Assembly: GCF_918741295.1 (NCBI RefSeq)
Contig: NZ_CAKKNB010000003.1
Span: 870,668-934,667, forward strand
DNA: 64,000 nucleotides
Direction: 5' to 3'
From: Aquabacterium sp. CECT 9606
Lineage (GTDB): Bacteria; Pseudomonadota; Gammaproteobacteria; Burkholderiales; Burkholderiaceae_C
The notes below the pieces were generated by a model, which saw nothing but the letters and a program-made list of their open reading frames with translations, was not told where the DNA came from and did not search any database. Of the stretch, positions 47,070 to 55,884 are shown piece after piece (the first letter of the stretch is position 1; each line of letters starts with the position of its first letter). The position numbers were made by a program, and so were the translations under genes.

Positions 47070-48877
47070 CAATCGTCCACTTGAAGGATGGCCAGGAATG
47101 CTTCTTGGGGCACCTCGACGGACCCAATCTGCTTCATCCGCTTCTTCCCGGCCTTTTGTTTTTCGAGCAGCTTGCGCTTGCGGCTGATGTCGCCGCCATA
47201 GCATTTTGCCAGCACGTTCTTGCGCAGTGCCTTGATGTTCTCCCGCGCAATGATATTGGCGCCGATGGCCGCCTGGATGGCCACGTCGTACATCTGGCGC
47301 GGGATCTGCTCGCGCATCTTGGCAGCCACACCGCGTCCGCGGAACTGGCTTTGCGCGCGGTGCACGATGATCGACAAGGCATCGACCCGGTCACCGTTGA
47401 TCAGGATATCGACCTTGACGACATCGGAAGCGCGGTACTCCTTGAAGTCGTAGTCCATCGAGGCATAGCCGCGCGACACGCTCTTGAGCTTGTCGAAGAA
47501 ATCGAGCACGATCTCGGCCAGCGGCATCTCGTACGTGAGCATGACCTGGCGGCCGTGGTAGGCCATGTTGAGCTGCACACCGCGCTTCTGATTGGCCAGC
47601 GTCATCACCACGCCGACATAGTCTTGCGGCATGTACAGGTGCATGGTGACGATGGGCTCGCGGATCTCCTTGATCCGGCCCAGCTCGGGCATCTTGGAGG
47701 GGTTCTCCACTTCGACGATCGTGCCGTCGTTCAGCTCCACCTCATAGACCACGCTGGGCGCGGTGGTGATCAGGTCCTGGTCAAACTCGCGCTCCAGGCG
47801 CTCTTGCACGATTTCCATGTGCAACAGGCCCAGGAAGCCGCAGCGGAAGCCGAAGCCCAGCGCTTGCGACACCTCGGGCTCGTAGCGCAGCGACGAGTCG
47901 TTGAGCTTGAGCTTTTCGAGCGCATCGCGCAACTGGTCGTATTCGCTGGCCTCGGTCGGGTAGAGCCCTGCGAACACTTGCGGCTGGATTTCCTTGAAAC
48001 CTGGCAAGGCTTCAGTGGCCGGGCCCGCATTGTTGGGCAGCTTCTTTTCCACCGTGATGGTGTCGCCGACCTTGGCGTTCTGCAGCTCTTTGATACCGCA
48101 GATCACGAAGCCCACCTCACCGGCTTTGAGCGAAGCGCGGTCAACGGACTTGGGTGTGAAGACGCCCAGGTGCTCAGCGGGATACACGGCGTTGGCCGCC
48201 ATCAGGCGAATGCGTTCGTTCTTGCGCAATTCGCCATCGACCACGCGCACCAGCATGACCACGCCCACGTAGTTGTCGAACCACGAATCAACGATCATGG
48301 CGCGCAGGGGGCCATCGGGATTGCCTTGCGGTGGCGGCATGCGCGCCACGACCGCTTCGAGGATGTCTTCAACGCCCATGCCGGTCTTGGCTGAACAGGG
48401 GATCGAGTCGGTGGCATCGATGCCGATGACGTCTTCGATCTCTTCCTTGGCGCGATCGGGATCAGACTGCGGCAAGTCCATCTTGTTCAACACCGGGATG
48501 ACGGTCACGCCCAGGTCCAGCGCGGTGTAGCAATTGGCCACTGTTTGCGCTTCAACACCTTGGCTGGCATCGACCACCAACAGCGCACCTTCGCAAGCTG
48601 ACAGCGAGCGGCTGACTTCATAAGAGAAGTCAACGTGTCCGGGTGTGTCGATCAGGTTGAGGTTGTAAACCTTGCCATCGCGCGCCTTGTACGACAGCGC
48701 GGCTGTCTGGGCCTTGATGGTGATACCGCGCTCTTTCTCGATGTCCATCGAGTCGAGCACCTGGGCTTCCATCTCTCGGTCGCTCAGGCCCCCACACAGC
48801 TGAATGATGCGATCGGCCAGGGTGGATTTGCCATGGTCGATGTGGGCAATGATGGAGAAATTACGGATGTGATTCAT
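47069..48877 (-). CDS. lepA: Elongation factor 4 (LepA)
   Basis: A 602-residue translational GTPase related to EF-G, thought to act in initiation or in back-translocation under stress. The start [20 protein letters not shown] contains G1. G3 is [12 protein letters not shown] and G4 NKMDLP. The LepA-specific C-terminal domain ends [20 protein letters not shown]. The ATG directly follows a run of eight T on the coding strand that ends a terminator-like hairpin, so no Shine-Dalgarno is possible in the usual place. A TTG at 48917-48919 is in frame but has no better signals. Confidence 0.95.
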   Translation of the reverse strand: MNHIRNFSIIAHIDHGKSTLADRIIQLCGGLSDREMEAQVLDSMDIEKERGITIKAQTAALSYKARDGKVYNLNLIDTPGHVDFSYEVSRSLSACEGALLVVDASQGVEAQTVANCYTALDLGVTVIPVLNKMDLPQSDPDRAKEEIEDVIGIDATDSIPCSAKTGMGVEDILEAVVARMPPPQGNPDGPLRAMIVDSWFDNYVGVVMLVRVVDGELRKNERIRLMAANAVYPAEHLGVFTPKSVDRASLKAGEVGFVICGIKELQNAKVGDTITVEKKLPNNAGPATEALPGFKEIQPQVFAGLYPTEASEYDQLRDALEKLKLNDSSLRYEPEVSQALGFGFRCGFLGLLHMEIVQERLEREFDQDLITTAPSVVYEVELNDGTIVEVENPSKMPELGRIKEIREPIVTMHLYMPQDYVGVVMTLANQKRGVQLNMAYHGRQVMLTYEMPLAEIVLDFFDKLKSVSRGYASMDYDFKEYRASDVVKVDILINGDRVDALSIIVHRAQSQFRGRGVAAKMREQIPRQMYDVAIQAAIGANIIARENIKALRKNVLAKCYGGDISRKRKLLEKQKAGKKRMKQIGSVEVPQEAFLAILQVDD

Positions 48878-48943
48878 AAAAAAAAGGCACGTCGAAATGG
48901 ATGACGCGCCTTCCAACAAAAACGTATGGCAACTGCTTGTTGG
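48878..48943 (-). promoter_or_regulatory. Structured lepA leader: two abutting hairpins plus U8
   Basis: On the minus strand, hairpin 1 has arms CCAACAA/TTGTTGG (48937-48943 with 48913-48919, 17-nt loop). Hairpin 2 begins at the next base with arms AAGGCGCGTC/GACGTGCCTT (48903-48912 with 48884-48893, 9-nt loop, one G-U pair). It runs into eight T ending at the base before the lepA ATG. Hairpin 2 plus the T run has the shape of a Rho-independent terminator, so attenuation or start-codon control is plausible. Confidence 0.55.
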
Positions 48944-48949
48944 GACTTC

Positions 48950-48955
48950 ATTGTA
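48950..48955 (-). promoter_or_regulatory. -10 element of the lepA operon
   Basis: The minus strand reads GGCTACAATGAAG, with TACAAT placed so that transcription would start close to 48943, the base of the first leader hairpin. No good -35 is seen at 16-18 nt. Confidence 0.42.
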
Positions 48956-49248
48956 GCCAAAACGACCCCATCCAAAGCCGCATCCCGGCCGGGCAAAGGG
49001 TCGTTGCAGGCCGCCAACAAAGACATTGTCAACAGGTTATCCACAGACGCTTGTTGACAAGTTCGGCGATTCGGGGACCCGTTCGGTCATTCGGAGATGA
49101 CCTCTCATATCCCGATCAGCAATGGCGCGCTCAACCGGTGGATTGTAGCCAGATTCCAACGCGATCGACCTAAGTTATCAACAGCATTTGCGCAAGAAAA
49201 AGACTTGCAAGATGTGCCACAAGTCTGTGTATTTTTTGCAATAAGAAA
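48956..49248. other. Intergenic region between degQ and lepA with two DnaA-box-like sites
   Basis: No credible gene. TTATCCACA, the consensus DnaA box, lies at 49037-49045 and a one-mismatch copy TTATCAACA at 49175-49183, both on the plus strand. Around the first box are TTGTCAAC and TTGTTGACAA. No AT-rich unwinding region or dnaA/dnaN gene accompanies them, so this is not a convincing origin. Confidence 0.45.
49195..49226 (-). terminator. Second degQ terminator
   Basis: Arms AGACTTG (49201-49207) and CAAGTCT (49220-49226) form a 7-bp stem with a 12-nt loop; on the minus strand it is followed by TTTTCTT. It backs up the stronger hairpin just upstream. On the plus strand the same stem is followed by ATTTTTT, so it could stop transcripts in either direction. 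Confidence 0.5.
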
Positions 49249-49277
49249 TCCCGCAAGACCTTTTGGCGCTTGCGGGA
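49242..49277 (-). terminator. First degQ terminator
   Basis: Arms TCCCGCAAG (49249-49257) and CTTGCGGGA (49269-49277) form a perfect 9-bp stem with an 11-nt loop, 38 nt after the degQ stop. On the minus strand it is followed by the T-rich ATTTCTTATT. It marks the end of the fatty acid/sigma-E run. Confidence 0.65.
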
Positions 49278-49315
49278 CGGGGTTCAAGGCAATTTCGGGT
49301 GATCAGCCGGGCTCG

Positions 49316-50890
49316 TCATTTGCTGGGGCGGATGAGCACGTATTGGGCACCATCGCCACGCCGCACCAGCACATTCACTGGGCGCCCCTTCTCTGACTTG
49401 GCCAAAGCCGACTCGAACTGACGCACGTTGGCCACCAGGGTATTGCCCACGCTCAGGATGACATCACCAGGGCGCAGGCCTGCACGCGCAGCGGGTCCGC
49501 CCACCTCTTCAACCAACACGCCGCCGTTGACCTTGAGTTCGGCCTTTTGAGCCGATGTCAAATCGGTCAAACCCAGGCCGAGCGAGGCCACAGCCGTGGC
49601 CTTGGACCCGGCGGGCGAATCGTCGCCAGCCGCCGCCTTGGCTGCCTTCTCGAGGTCAAGCTCAACCACCGTGATGCCCAAGTCTTTGTAGGCACCGCGG
49701 CGGAACACTTGCAAGACAGACTTGGTGCCAGGCTTGGTGGCCCCGACCAACCGCGGCAAATCACCCGCGCTTTCAACGGCAACGCCATTGAACTTGGTGA
49801 TGATGTCGCCGGCCTCCAATCCCGCTTTGGCCGCTGGACCACCAGGCTCGACCATGCGGACAACGGCCCCCTGTGCCTTGCCCAAGCCCAATGATTCTGC
49901 GACCTCCTTGGTGACGGGTTCAATCTGGACACCAATGCGGCCACGCACCACCTTGCCACCGGCACGCAGCTGATCAGCCACCTTCACGGCATCGTCAATG
50001 GGGATGGACAGGGAGATGCCCATGAAGCCACCAGAGCGGCTCAGGATCTGCGAGTTGATGCCCACCACCTCGCCCCGCATGTTGATCAGCGGGCCGCCAG
50101 AGTTACCGGGGTTCACCGCGACATCGGTCTGGATGAAGCGGACTTCTTCGCCGGTGTCACGTGCCTTGGCACTGACGATGCCCGCAGTGACGGTGTTCTC
50201 CAGGCCGAACGGCGTACCGATGGCCATGACCCACTCACCAACCTTCAGGCGGCTCACATCACCAATGCGCACCGCAGGCAAGTTCTTGGCATCGATCTTG
50301 AGCACGGCCACATCGGTGCGCTTGTCGGCGCCCACCACCTTGGCCTTGAACTCGCGCTTGTCGGTCAAGGTGACGTAAACATCATCCGCGCCATCAATGA
50401 CGTGCGCATTGGTCATGACCAAGCCATCGGCACTCAAGATGAAGCCCGAACCCAGGCCGCGGGGACGCTCTTGTCCTTCGCCACTGCCTTTGGGCGGGTT
50501 CTTTCGCTGGCCCTGCCCTGGCATGGGTGTGCCGAAAAAGCGGCGGAAAAATTCGCGCATCTGGGCATCGGCATCGTCCCCGGCCTCGTCATCGGAATCG
50601 TCGACTCGCTGGGTGGTGCGCACACTGGCCACCGACGGCCCGACACGTTCGACCAACTGGGTGAAATCAGGCAAGCCCTGCACCAGCAAGGGAGGCTGGG
50701 GGGTGGATGGCGGAGGAACAACTGCGGGCGTGGCGGCCGCCAAAATAGTTGCAGGTTGCTGCGCCTGCGAAGCGTGGGGCAACAAGCTGGAGCTCAATAA
50801 CAGACCCACTGCCATCACGACGCCACCCACAACCAAAGTGCGACGCACGACAGAGCCGGCGGAAGTTCCTGACTGGAAAGAAGATGTCAT
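49316..50890 (-). CDS. degQ: Periplasmic serine protease DegQ/MucD (Do family)
   Basis: A 524-residue HtrA-family protease and chaperone for misfolded envelope proteins. A signal/anchor segment (TLVVGGVVMAVGLLLSSSLL) is followed by a trypsin-like domain. The triad is His163 in TNAHVIDG, Asp193 in KRTDVAVLK and Ser264 in NPGNSGGPL; two PDZ domains follow (KFNGVAVESAGDLPRLVGAT and GDVILSVGNTLVANVRQFES). The ATG at 50890 has GAGG about 9 nt upstream. It is the last gene after rpoE-rseA, as in mucD operons, but without rseB in between. Confidence 0.94.
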   Translation of the reverse strand: MTSSFQSGTSAGSVVRRTLVVGGVVMAVGLLLSSSLLPHASQAQQPATILAAATPAVVPPPSTPQPPLLVQGLPDFTQLVERVGPSVASVRTTQRVDDSDDEAGDDADAQMREFFRRFFGTPMPGQGQRKNPPKGSGEGQERPRGLGSGFILSADGLVMTNAHVIDGADDVYVTLTDKREFKAKVVGADKRTDVAVLKIDAKNLPAVRIGDVSRLKVGEWVMAIGTPFGLENTVTAGIVSAKARDTGEEVRFIQTDVAVNPGNSGGPLINMRGEVVGINSQILSRSGGFMGISLSIPIDDAVKVADQLRAGGKVVRGRIGVQIEPVTKEVAESLGLGKAQGAVVRMVEPGGPAAKAGLEAGDIITKFNGVAVESAGDLPRLVGATKPGTKSVLQVFRRGAYKDLGITVVELDLEKAAKAAAGDDSPAGSKATAVASLGLGLTDLTSAQKAELKVNGGVLVEEVGGPAARAGLRPGDVILSVGNTLVANVRQFESALAKSEKGRPVNVLVRRGDGAQYVLIRPSK

Positions 50891-51089
50891 TGCTGAAAAC
50901 CTCACAAATGCATAACAAGTAACTATTGGATCAACGTTGGAGCCCATCACGCGGATGACAGTTCATCCTTGGAGAGTTTCTGTTGGTAAAGCCACACCAT
51001 TCGCACACAACGCCACAAGTGGCAACGCCGCCTGGGCAAACCACAGCGGCGTCAGATCGGAGGATGGTGGATTTCAAACAACTTGGTGA

Positions 51090-51827
51090 TCAGGGAGTCT
51101 CATAGAGCACATTGCGAGCCAAGCTCTCGCGCGCAGCAAATGATGACTCGCCATGGCCTTGAACACGGCGCGCTGAAAGGGCTTGCTCAAGCTGTGGATC
51201 ACGCCAGACCGAGGCCCCGGCTGCTGCCGGATCACTGCCCATCGCCGACGGGAATGCCGCCCCTTGGGCCAGGGACGCGGCAGTCACGCCGTTTCCAGCG
51301 GGCCACGACGTGGCAGCAACTGCGGAGGGCGCAAAGGCCTGGGCATGATCAGGCGCGGGAAATGCCCCCTGAGCCAGGCTATTGGCAGGCAGAGACGAAC
51401 CAGACGGCGCACCGCCCTGGTTGGTCACCAAGGCACCCACCACCATCACGAAGCAGGCGGCAACGGCCATCGGGCCTGCCCACACGCGCCGGCGCAGAGG
51501 CTCGGCAGGGGGCACTGCGGCCACGCCCATGTCCACCACGGAAGGATGATGGCGCGCCACCAAACCGGCTGGCGCCAACACCACCGGCTCTTGAACCAAT
51601 CGCTCACGGAAGGATTTGAGGAAGTGCGAACTGCCGGAGGCATTGGCCAGTTCATCGGAGCGCATGACGTCGCCGATGAGGTGGTAGTCGCTCCAGCGAG
51701 CGCGCACCTTGGCATCATCACGCCATGAGGCACAAGCTCGCGCGACCTCGGCCACGTCAGCCTCGCCATCGGCCAGGGCCGACAGGGCTTCCAGGGGCAA
51801 ATCATCATCCATGCGACGGTCAGACAT
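51090..51827 (-). CDS. rseA: Anti-sigma-E factor RseA (MucA)
   Basis: A 245-residue inner-membrane anti-sigma factor. The N-terminal sigma-binding domain is LEALSALADGEADVAEVARA...RWSDYHLIGDVMRSDELA, the RseA signature. One membrane helix (GPMAVAACFVMVVGALVT) follows near residue 125, then a Ser/Ala/Pro-rich periplasmic region. The start at 51827 has GGAG 8 nt upstream; an ATG at 51848 would add seven residues. It lies 93 nt after rpoE. In the sigma-E pathway it is cut by DegS and RseP when outer-membrane proteins misfold. Confidence 0.92.
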   Translation of the reverse strand: MSDRRMDDDLPLEALSALADGEADVAEVARACASWRDDAKVRARWSDYHLIGDVMRSDELANASGSSHFLKSFRERLVQEPVVLAPAGLVARHHPSVVDMGVAAVPPAEPLRRRVWAGPMAVAACFVMVVGALVTNQGGAPSGSSLPANSLAQGAFPAPDHAQAFAPSAVAATSWPAGNGVTAASLAQGAAFPSAMGSDPAAAGASVWRDPQLEQALSARRVQGHGESSFAARESLARNVLYETP

Positions 51828-51920
51828 AGGCGGGCTCCGTGTCGACATTTGAAACAGGCCAAAGAAAATTGGCCTTCCTGGCCATTCAGAGGCGCGAGTT
51901 CACAAAAAGTTCACTCAACT

Positions 51921-52652
51921 TCACCAACGATCGCCGTCCTTGGTGTCCAACAGGGGCCGCAGACGCTGCGCAATGGCGTCGCGGGCCCTGAAAATGCGCG
52001 ATCGGACGGTGCCAATCGGGCAGCCCATCACTTCGGCGATCTCTTCGTAACTGAGGCCTTCGATTTCCCGCAGGGTGATGGCCTGACGCAGATCCTCGGA
52101 CAAAGCCTCGATGGCGGCATTGACCGTGTTGGCGATCTGGCGGCTGGCCATCAGTGACTCAGGGGTTTCCCCCGTGGTCAGCTCGTTCTCGACACGAGAG
52201 GTGTCCGCATCATCGTCATCGCCAGAACCTGAGCGCGATGACTCGGTGACCAAGGGGTCGCGGCGCAAACCGATGAGTGCCTTCTTGGCCGTGTTGACCG
52301 CAATGCGGTAGAGCCAGGTGTAAAACGCGCTCTCGCCCCGAAAGTTGGGCAAAGCCCGGTAAGCGCGGATGAAGGTTTCCTGGGCGATGTCTTCAACCAG
52401 ATCAACGTCGCGCACCATGCGGGCGATCAGCCGCTGTATGCGGCGCTCATACTTGACCACCAACATTTCGAAGGCCCGCTGGTCGCCGCGTTGCACGCGC
52501 TCGACCAACAAGGCGTCCACGTCGACGATGGGCGTGACAGGGCCTGTTTCCTGGCCCTCGATGCCGACGGCTTCCAACGGATCAAAGGCCTTTGCCGACA
52601 CGGGTTGGTCGGGCATCACGGGCGGCTCGGAGGGCATGCGCGGCGGAGTCAT
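51921..52652 (-). CDS. rpoE: RNA polymerase sigma factor RpoE (sigma-24)
   Basis: A 243-residue ECF sigma factor controlling envelope stress genes. Region 2 is FEMLVVKYERRIQRLIARMV with VEDIAQETFIRAYRAL, and region 4 is LREIEGLSYEEIAEVMGCPI with GTVRSRIFRARDAI. The N-terminus is ~45 residues longer than Escherichia coli RpoE and Pro/Val-rich. A low-complexity DDDDAD linker lies between regions 2 and 4. Its ATG overlaps the upstream membrane protein gene by ATGA. rseA follows. Confidence 0.95.
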   Translation of the reverse strand: MTPPRMPSEPPVMPDQPVSAKAFDPLEAVGIEGQETGPVTPIVDVDALLVERVQRGDQRAFEMLVVKYERRIQRLIARMVRDVDLVEDIAQETFIRAYRALPNFRGESAFYTWLYRIAVNTAKKALIGLRRDPLVTESSRSGSGDDDDADTSRVENELTTGETPESLMASRQIANTVNAAIEALSEDLRQAITLREIEGLSYEEIAEVMGCPIGTVRSRIFRARDAIAQRLRPLLDTKDGDRW

Positions 52653-53449
52653 GCACGGCCACTCTGCTGAACAAACGGATCAGGCCGAACCAGGACCACC
52701 GTGTCGGCGAAGTCACTGCCAGCCGCGGCCATGCCTTGAACGCTCGCTCCTTTTCGAACAACGCCCTTGTTGCCGGCCACCGGGCCGCTGGTTTTGAATG
52801 TTGAAAGCAAGTTGGACCACTGAATTTGATGATTTGCGGATGATGCCACCACTTGCTCGGCGCCGACTTGATTGGCGCGCGCGCTGTACAGCAATGCCCT
52901 TAAATGGTGACCAGCGCGACCTTTGAAACAAATCCTTGCATCCAGCCAGGACCATGTGTCGGCTTGACCACCCTTGCCGCACGCCACCATTTTCACCAAT
53001 ACCCACCAGCCCAGGTCAAAAACCACGTGCGCAGCGACGGCATGGGCGGGTGTTTGAGCTGCGTCTTTGAGCGACCAACCAGGCGGAATGCCTGCCGCAG
53101 GGCTGATCGCGCGGAAAGGCGGCAGGCCGCCCCACTGCAAGATCACCACGCGATTGACTTTCAGGCTTTGCCAAGAGCGCCAAGCCATCAACAGCCAGGG
53201 CACACCAATGACCAGTGCCAAGGCGGTGGTAAACCAGGAGCCTTGGCCGGACATTGCCTGTGACATGAGGGCCCACGCCCATGCCAGCAACAAGGCCGTG
53301 GCCAAGAGAAGCAAGGCCTGCCCAAACCGGCGAATCCAGGGCGTTTGCGTGACGCCAACCGGCACGCACCATTGCGCCACGGAACCCAGCAAGCCCTGAT
53401 CCAGCGAGTGCGCGTCCCCTGCCCCTGCGATGTCATCGGCGAAAGGCAT
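52649..53449 (-). CDS. Two-helix membrane protein, possibly YgfX-like
   Basis: About 266 residues. Two adjacent membrane helices (FGQALLLLATALLLAWAWAL and FTTALALVIGVPWLLMAW) are followed by a soluble part with VVILQWGGLPP and TWSWLDARICFKGRAGHHLR. Two helices, a Trp-rich beta region and a terminal WxLxxR-type segment recall YgfX (CptA)-like proteins, but the similarity is weak and this is inference. The stop overlaps the rpoE start as ATGA, so its translation is coupled to rpoE. The ATG at 53449 lacks a clear Shine-Dalgarno. Confidence 0.72.
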   Translation of the reverse strand: MPFADDIAGAGDAHSLDQGLLGSVAQWCVPVGVTQTPWIRRFGQALLLLATALLLAWAWALMSQAMSGQGSWFTTALALVIGVPWLLMAWRSWQSLKVNRVVILQWGGLPPFRAISPAAGIPPGWSLKDAAQTPAHAVAAHVVFDLGWWVLVKMVACGKGGQADTWSWLDARICFKGRAGHHLRALLYSARANQVGAEQVVASSANHQIQWSNLLSTFKTSGPVAGNKGVVRKGASVQGMAAAGSDFADTVVLVRPDPFVQQSGRA

Positions 53450-53474
53450 GGAACGGGCGCTCAAAGGACGGCTG

Positions 53475-54719
53475 TCAGACGCGCTTGAACACCAGCGAAC
53501 CGTTGGTGCCACCAAAGCCGAAGTTGTTCTTCAAGGCCGCATCGATCTTCATTTCGCGCGCGGTGTTGGCGCAGTAGTCCAGATCGCACTCGGGATCCTG
53601 GTTGAAGATGTTGATGGTGGGGGGCGAGATTTGATGGTGGATCGCCAGCACCGTGAACACGGACTCGATGCCGCCCGCCCCGCCCAGCAAGTGGCCGGTC
53701 ATGGACTTGGTCGAGTTGACCACCAGGCTCTTGGCATGGCCGCCAAACGCGCGCTTGATCGCGTTGGTTTCATTGGAATCGCCCAACGGGGTCGAGGTGC
53801 CATGTGCATTGAGGTACTGCACCTGGTCCGGGTTCAATCCGGCGTTGCGCAGCGCGGCCATCATGGAGCGCGTGGGACCGTCCACATCAGGGGCGGTCAT
53901 GTGGTACGCATCGGCACTCATGCCAAAGCCGCAGATCTCGGCGTAGATCTTGGCGCCGCGTGCCTTGGCGTGCTCGTATTCTTCAACGACCATGACCCCA
54001 GCGCCCTCGCCCAGGACAAAACCGTCGCGGTCCTTGTCCCAGGGGCGTGATGCTGTTTGGGGGTCATCGTTGCGCGTCGACAAAGCGCGGGCCGCGGCAA
54101 AGCCGCCAATGCCCAAGGGCGAAACCGTGGCTTCGGAGCCGCCAGCGACCATCACATCGGCATCGCCGTATTCGATCATGCGCGCGGCCTGGCCGATGCT
54201 GTGCAGGCCGGTGGTGCAAGCCGTGACGATGGCCAGATTGGGGCCCTTGAAGCCGCAGTGGATGGACACATGCCCCGAGATCATGTTGATGATCGAAGCC
54301 GGGACGAAAAATGGGGAGATGCGGCGGGGCCCGCGGTCTGCGTATTCCTGGTGTGTGGCCTCGATCAAAGGCAGGCCACCAATGCCTGAGCCCACGATGC
54401 AGCCAATGCGCTCGGCCACTTCGGGTGCCAGGGCCTCGCCCAGGGGCAGGCCCGAATCCTTCACCGCCTGGATGCTGGCAGCCAGCCCATAGTGGATGAA
54501 GGTGTCCATGTGGCGGGCTTCTTTGGCGGGGATGTAATCCTCGATGTTGAAGCCTTTGACCTCACCTGCGAAACGGCAGGCGAAAGCCGACGCGTCGAAC
54601 TTGGTGATGGTGTCAATGCCGGACTTGCCAGCAATCAGATTCGACCAGGATTCATCGACCGTGTTTCCAACGGGGGTGACGAGGCCTAGGCCGGTGACAA
54701 CGACGCGACGACGGGTCAT
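53475..54719 (-). CDS. fabF: 3-oxoacyl-ACP synthase II FabF
   Basis: A 414-residue condensing enzyme that elongates acyl-ACP chains, including the temperature-sensitive 16:1 to 18:1 step. The start [20 protein letters not shown] is typical. The nucleophile is Cys in [12 protein letters not shown], and the two His are in [11 protein letters not shown] and [13 protein letters not shown]. It is 79 nt after acpP, with a stable hairpin in the gap. Confidence 0.96.
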   Translation of the reverse strand: MTRRRVVVTGLGLVTPVGNTVDESWSNLIAGKSGIDTITKFDASAFACRFAGEVKGFNIEDYIPAKEARHMDTFIHYGLAASIQAVKDSGLPLGEALAPEVAERIGCIVGSGIGGLPLIEATHQEYADRGPRRISPFFVPASIINMISGHVSIHCGFKGPNLAIVTACTTGLHSIGQAARMIEYGDADVMVAGGSEATVSPLGIGGFAAARALSTRNDDPQTASRPWDKDRDGFVLGEGAGVMVVEEYEHAKARGAKIYAEICGFGMSADAYHMTAPDVDGPTRSMMAALRNAGLNPDQVQYLNAHGTSTPLGDSNETNAIKRAFGGHAKSLVVNSTKSMTGHLLGGAGGIESVFTVLAIHHQISPPTINIFNQDPECDLDYCANTAREMKIDAALKNNFGFGGTNGSLVFKRV

Positions 54720-54760
54720 GCTGGGGTGTGGCAAAAAAAATTGATGGTCAGAGACAACCA

Positions 54761-54776
54761 AGGCCCCGAAGGGCCT
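54761..54776 (-). terminator. UUCG hairpin between acpP and fabF
   Basis: On the minus strand AGGCCC-TTCG-GGGCCT is a perfect 6-bp stem with an ultrastable C(UUCG)G loop, 22 nt after the acpP stop. The sequence after it is only weakly T-rich until a T8 run about 20 nt further, so it is more likely a partial terminator or 3'-end stabiliser. Such an element would raise acpP mRNA relative to fabF. Confidence 0.5.
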
Positions 54777-54798
54777 CAGTGATCAACAAGTCGTTATT

Positions 54799-55038
54799 TT
54801 AGGCCTTGGCGTGGCCCTTGGCATAGTCGATGGCCAGCTGAACGGTGGTGATCTTTTCAGCTTCTTCATCGGGGATTTCGATGCCGAACTCGTCTTCGAG
54901 CGCCATCACCAATTCAACGGTGTCCAGCGAATCAGCGCCCAGATCGGCCACGAAGGCTTTTTCAGGGGTGACTTCGGATTCGGCTACACCGAGTTGTTCG
55001 GCAATGATTTTCTTGACGCGTGCTTCGATATCGCTCAT
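54799..55038 (-). CDS. acpP: Acyl carrier protein
   Basis: A 79-residue acidic acyl carrier protein. The phosphopantetheine attachment Ser is in [15 protein letters not shown], and the sequence is nearly identical to other proteobacterial AcpP. A strong GGAGGAG Shine-Dalgarno lies a few bases before the ATG. The 99-nt gap behind fabG contains a possible -10 TAAAAT, so extra transcription of this highly needed gene is likely. AcpS in this window activates it. Confidence 0.97.
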   Translation of the reverse strand: MSDIEARVKKIIAEQLGVAESEVTPEKAFVADLGADSLDTVELVMALEDEFGIEIPDEEAEKITTVQLAIDYAKGHAKA

Positions 55039-55137
55039 GACTCCTCCAGGAGGGGGTGCAAATAAACCGGGGATTTTACCGGGTTAGCGGCGCAAACCGC
55101 CAAACCCGAAAAACGAATTTGAGAACCCCGTAAAAAC

Positions 55138-55884
55138 TCAATTCATCAACATGCCACCGTTGACGTGCAATTCCGTCCCGGTGATGTAAGCGGCTTGGGG
55201 CGAAGCCAGGAAGGCCACGGCCCCGGCGATGTCTTCAGGTTGGCCCAGGCGCCCCAATGGGATCTGGGCCTTCAATGTAGCTTGCTGCTCGTCGGTGAGC
55301 GCGCGGGTCATGTCGGTGTCGATGAAACCAGGTGCAACGCAGTTCACCGTGATGTTGCGGCTGCCCAACTCGCGTGCCAGTGCACGGGTCATGCCGGCGA
55401 CACCCGCCTTGGCGGCCGCGTAATTGGCCTGCCCCCCGTTGCCCATCGCGCCCACCACCGATGTGATGTTGATGATGCGGCCATGGCGTTGCTTCATCAT
55501 GGGGCGCATGACGGCACGGCTCATGCGGAAAACGGCTTTGAGGTTGGTGTCCAGCACCGCGTCCCAATCGTCATCCTTCATGCGCATGGCCAAGGTGTCA
55601 CGCGTGATACCAGCATTGTTGACCAGCACATGCAGCGCGCCATGTTCTTTCAGGATGGCATCGATCGTGGCATCTACCGCAGCGGCGTCGGTCACGTCGA
55701 GGACCAGGCCTTTGCTGTCTTCAAAACCGCTCAGCGCCTCGCTGATGGCATTGGCGCCGGATTCGGTCGTCGCCGTGCCCATGACCTTGTAGCCTTGCTG
55801 GGCCAATGTCACGGCGATGGCGCGCCCGATGCCTCGGCTGGCGCCAGTGACCAGGGCCACCTGGGTTGTTGATTCGGCGCTCAT
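55138..55884 (-). CDS. fabG: 3-oxoacyl-ACP reductase FabG
   Basis: A 248-residue NADPH-dependent short-chain reductase of fatty acid elongation. The cofactor motif is VTGASRGIGRAIA, NNAG is present (VLVNNAGITRDTL), and the catalytic Ser and YxxxK are in INITSVVGAMGNGGQANYAA followed by AKAG. The C-terminus ends in GTELHVNGGMLMN, as in true FabG. Its start overlaps fabD by ATGA. Confidence 0.96.
   Translation of the reverse strand: MSAESTTQVALVTGASRGIGRAIAVTLAQQGYKVMGTATTESGANAISEALSGFEDSKGLVLDVTDAAAVDATIDAILKEHGALHVLVNNAGITRDTLAMRMKDDDWDAVLDTNLKAVFRMSRAVMRPMMKQRHGRIINITSVVGAMGNGGQANYAAAKAGVAGMTRALARELGSRNITVNCVAPGFIDTDMTRALTDEQQATLKAQIPLGRLGQPEDIAGAVAFLASPQAAYITGTELHVNGGMLMN

Noticed and set aside
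49037-49183. Replication origin
   Set aside because: Only one exact and one near DnaA box, no AT-rich unwinding element, and none of dnaA, dnaN, gyrB, gidA or parAB nearby.
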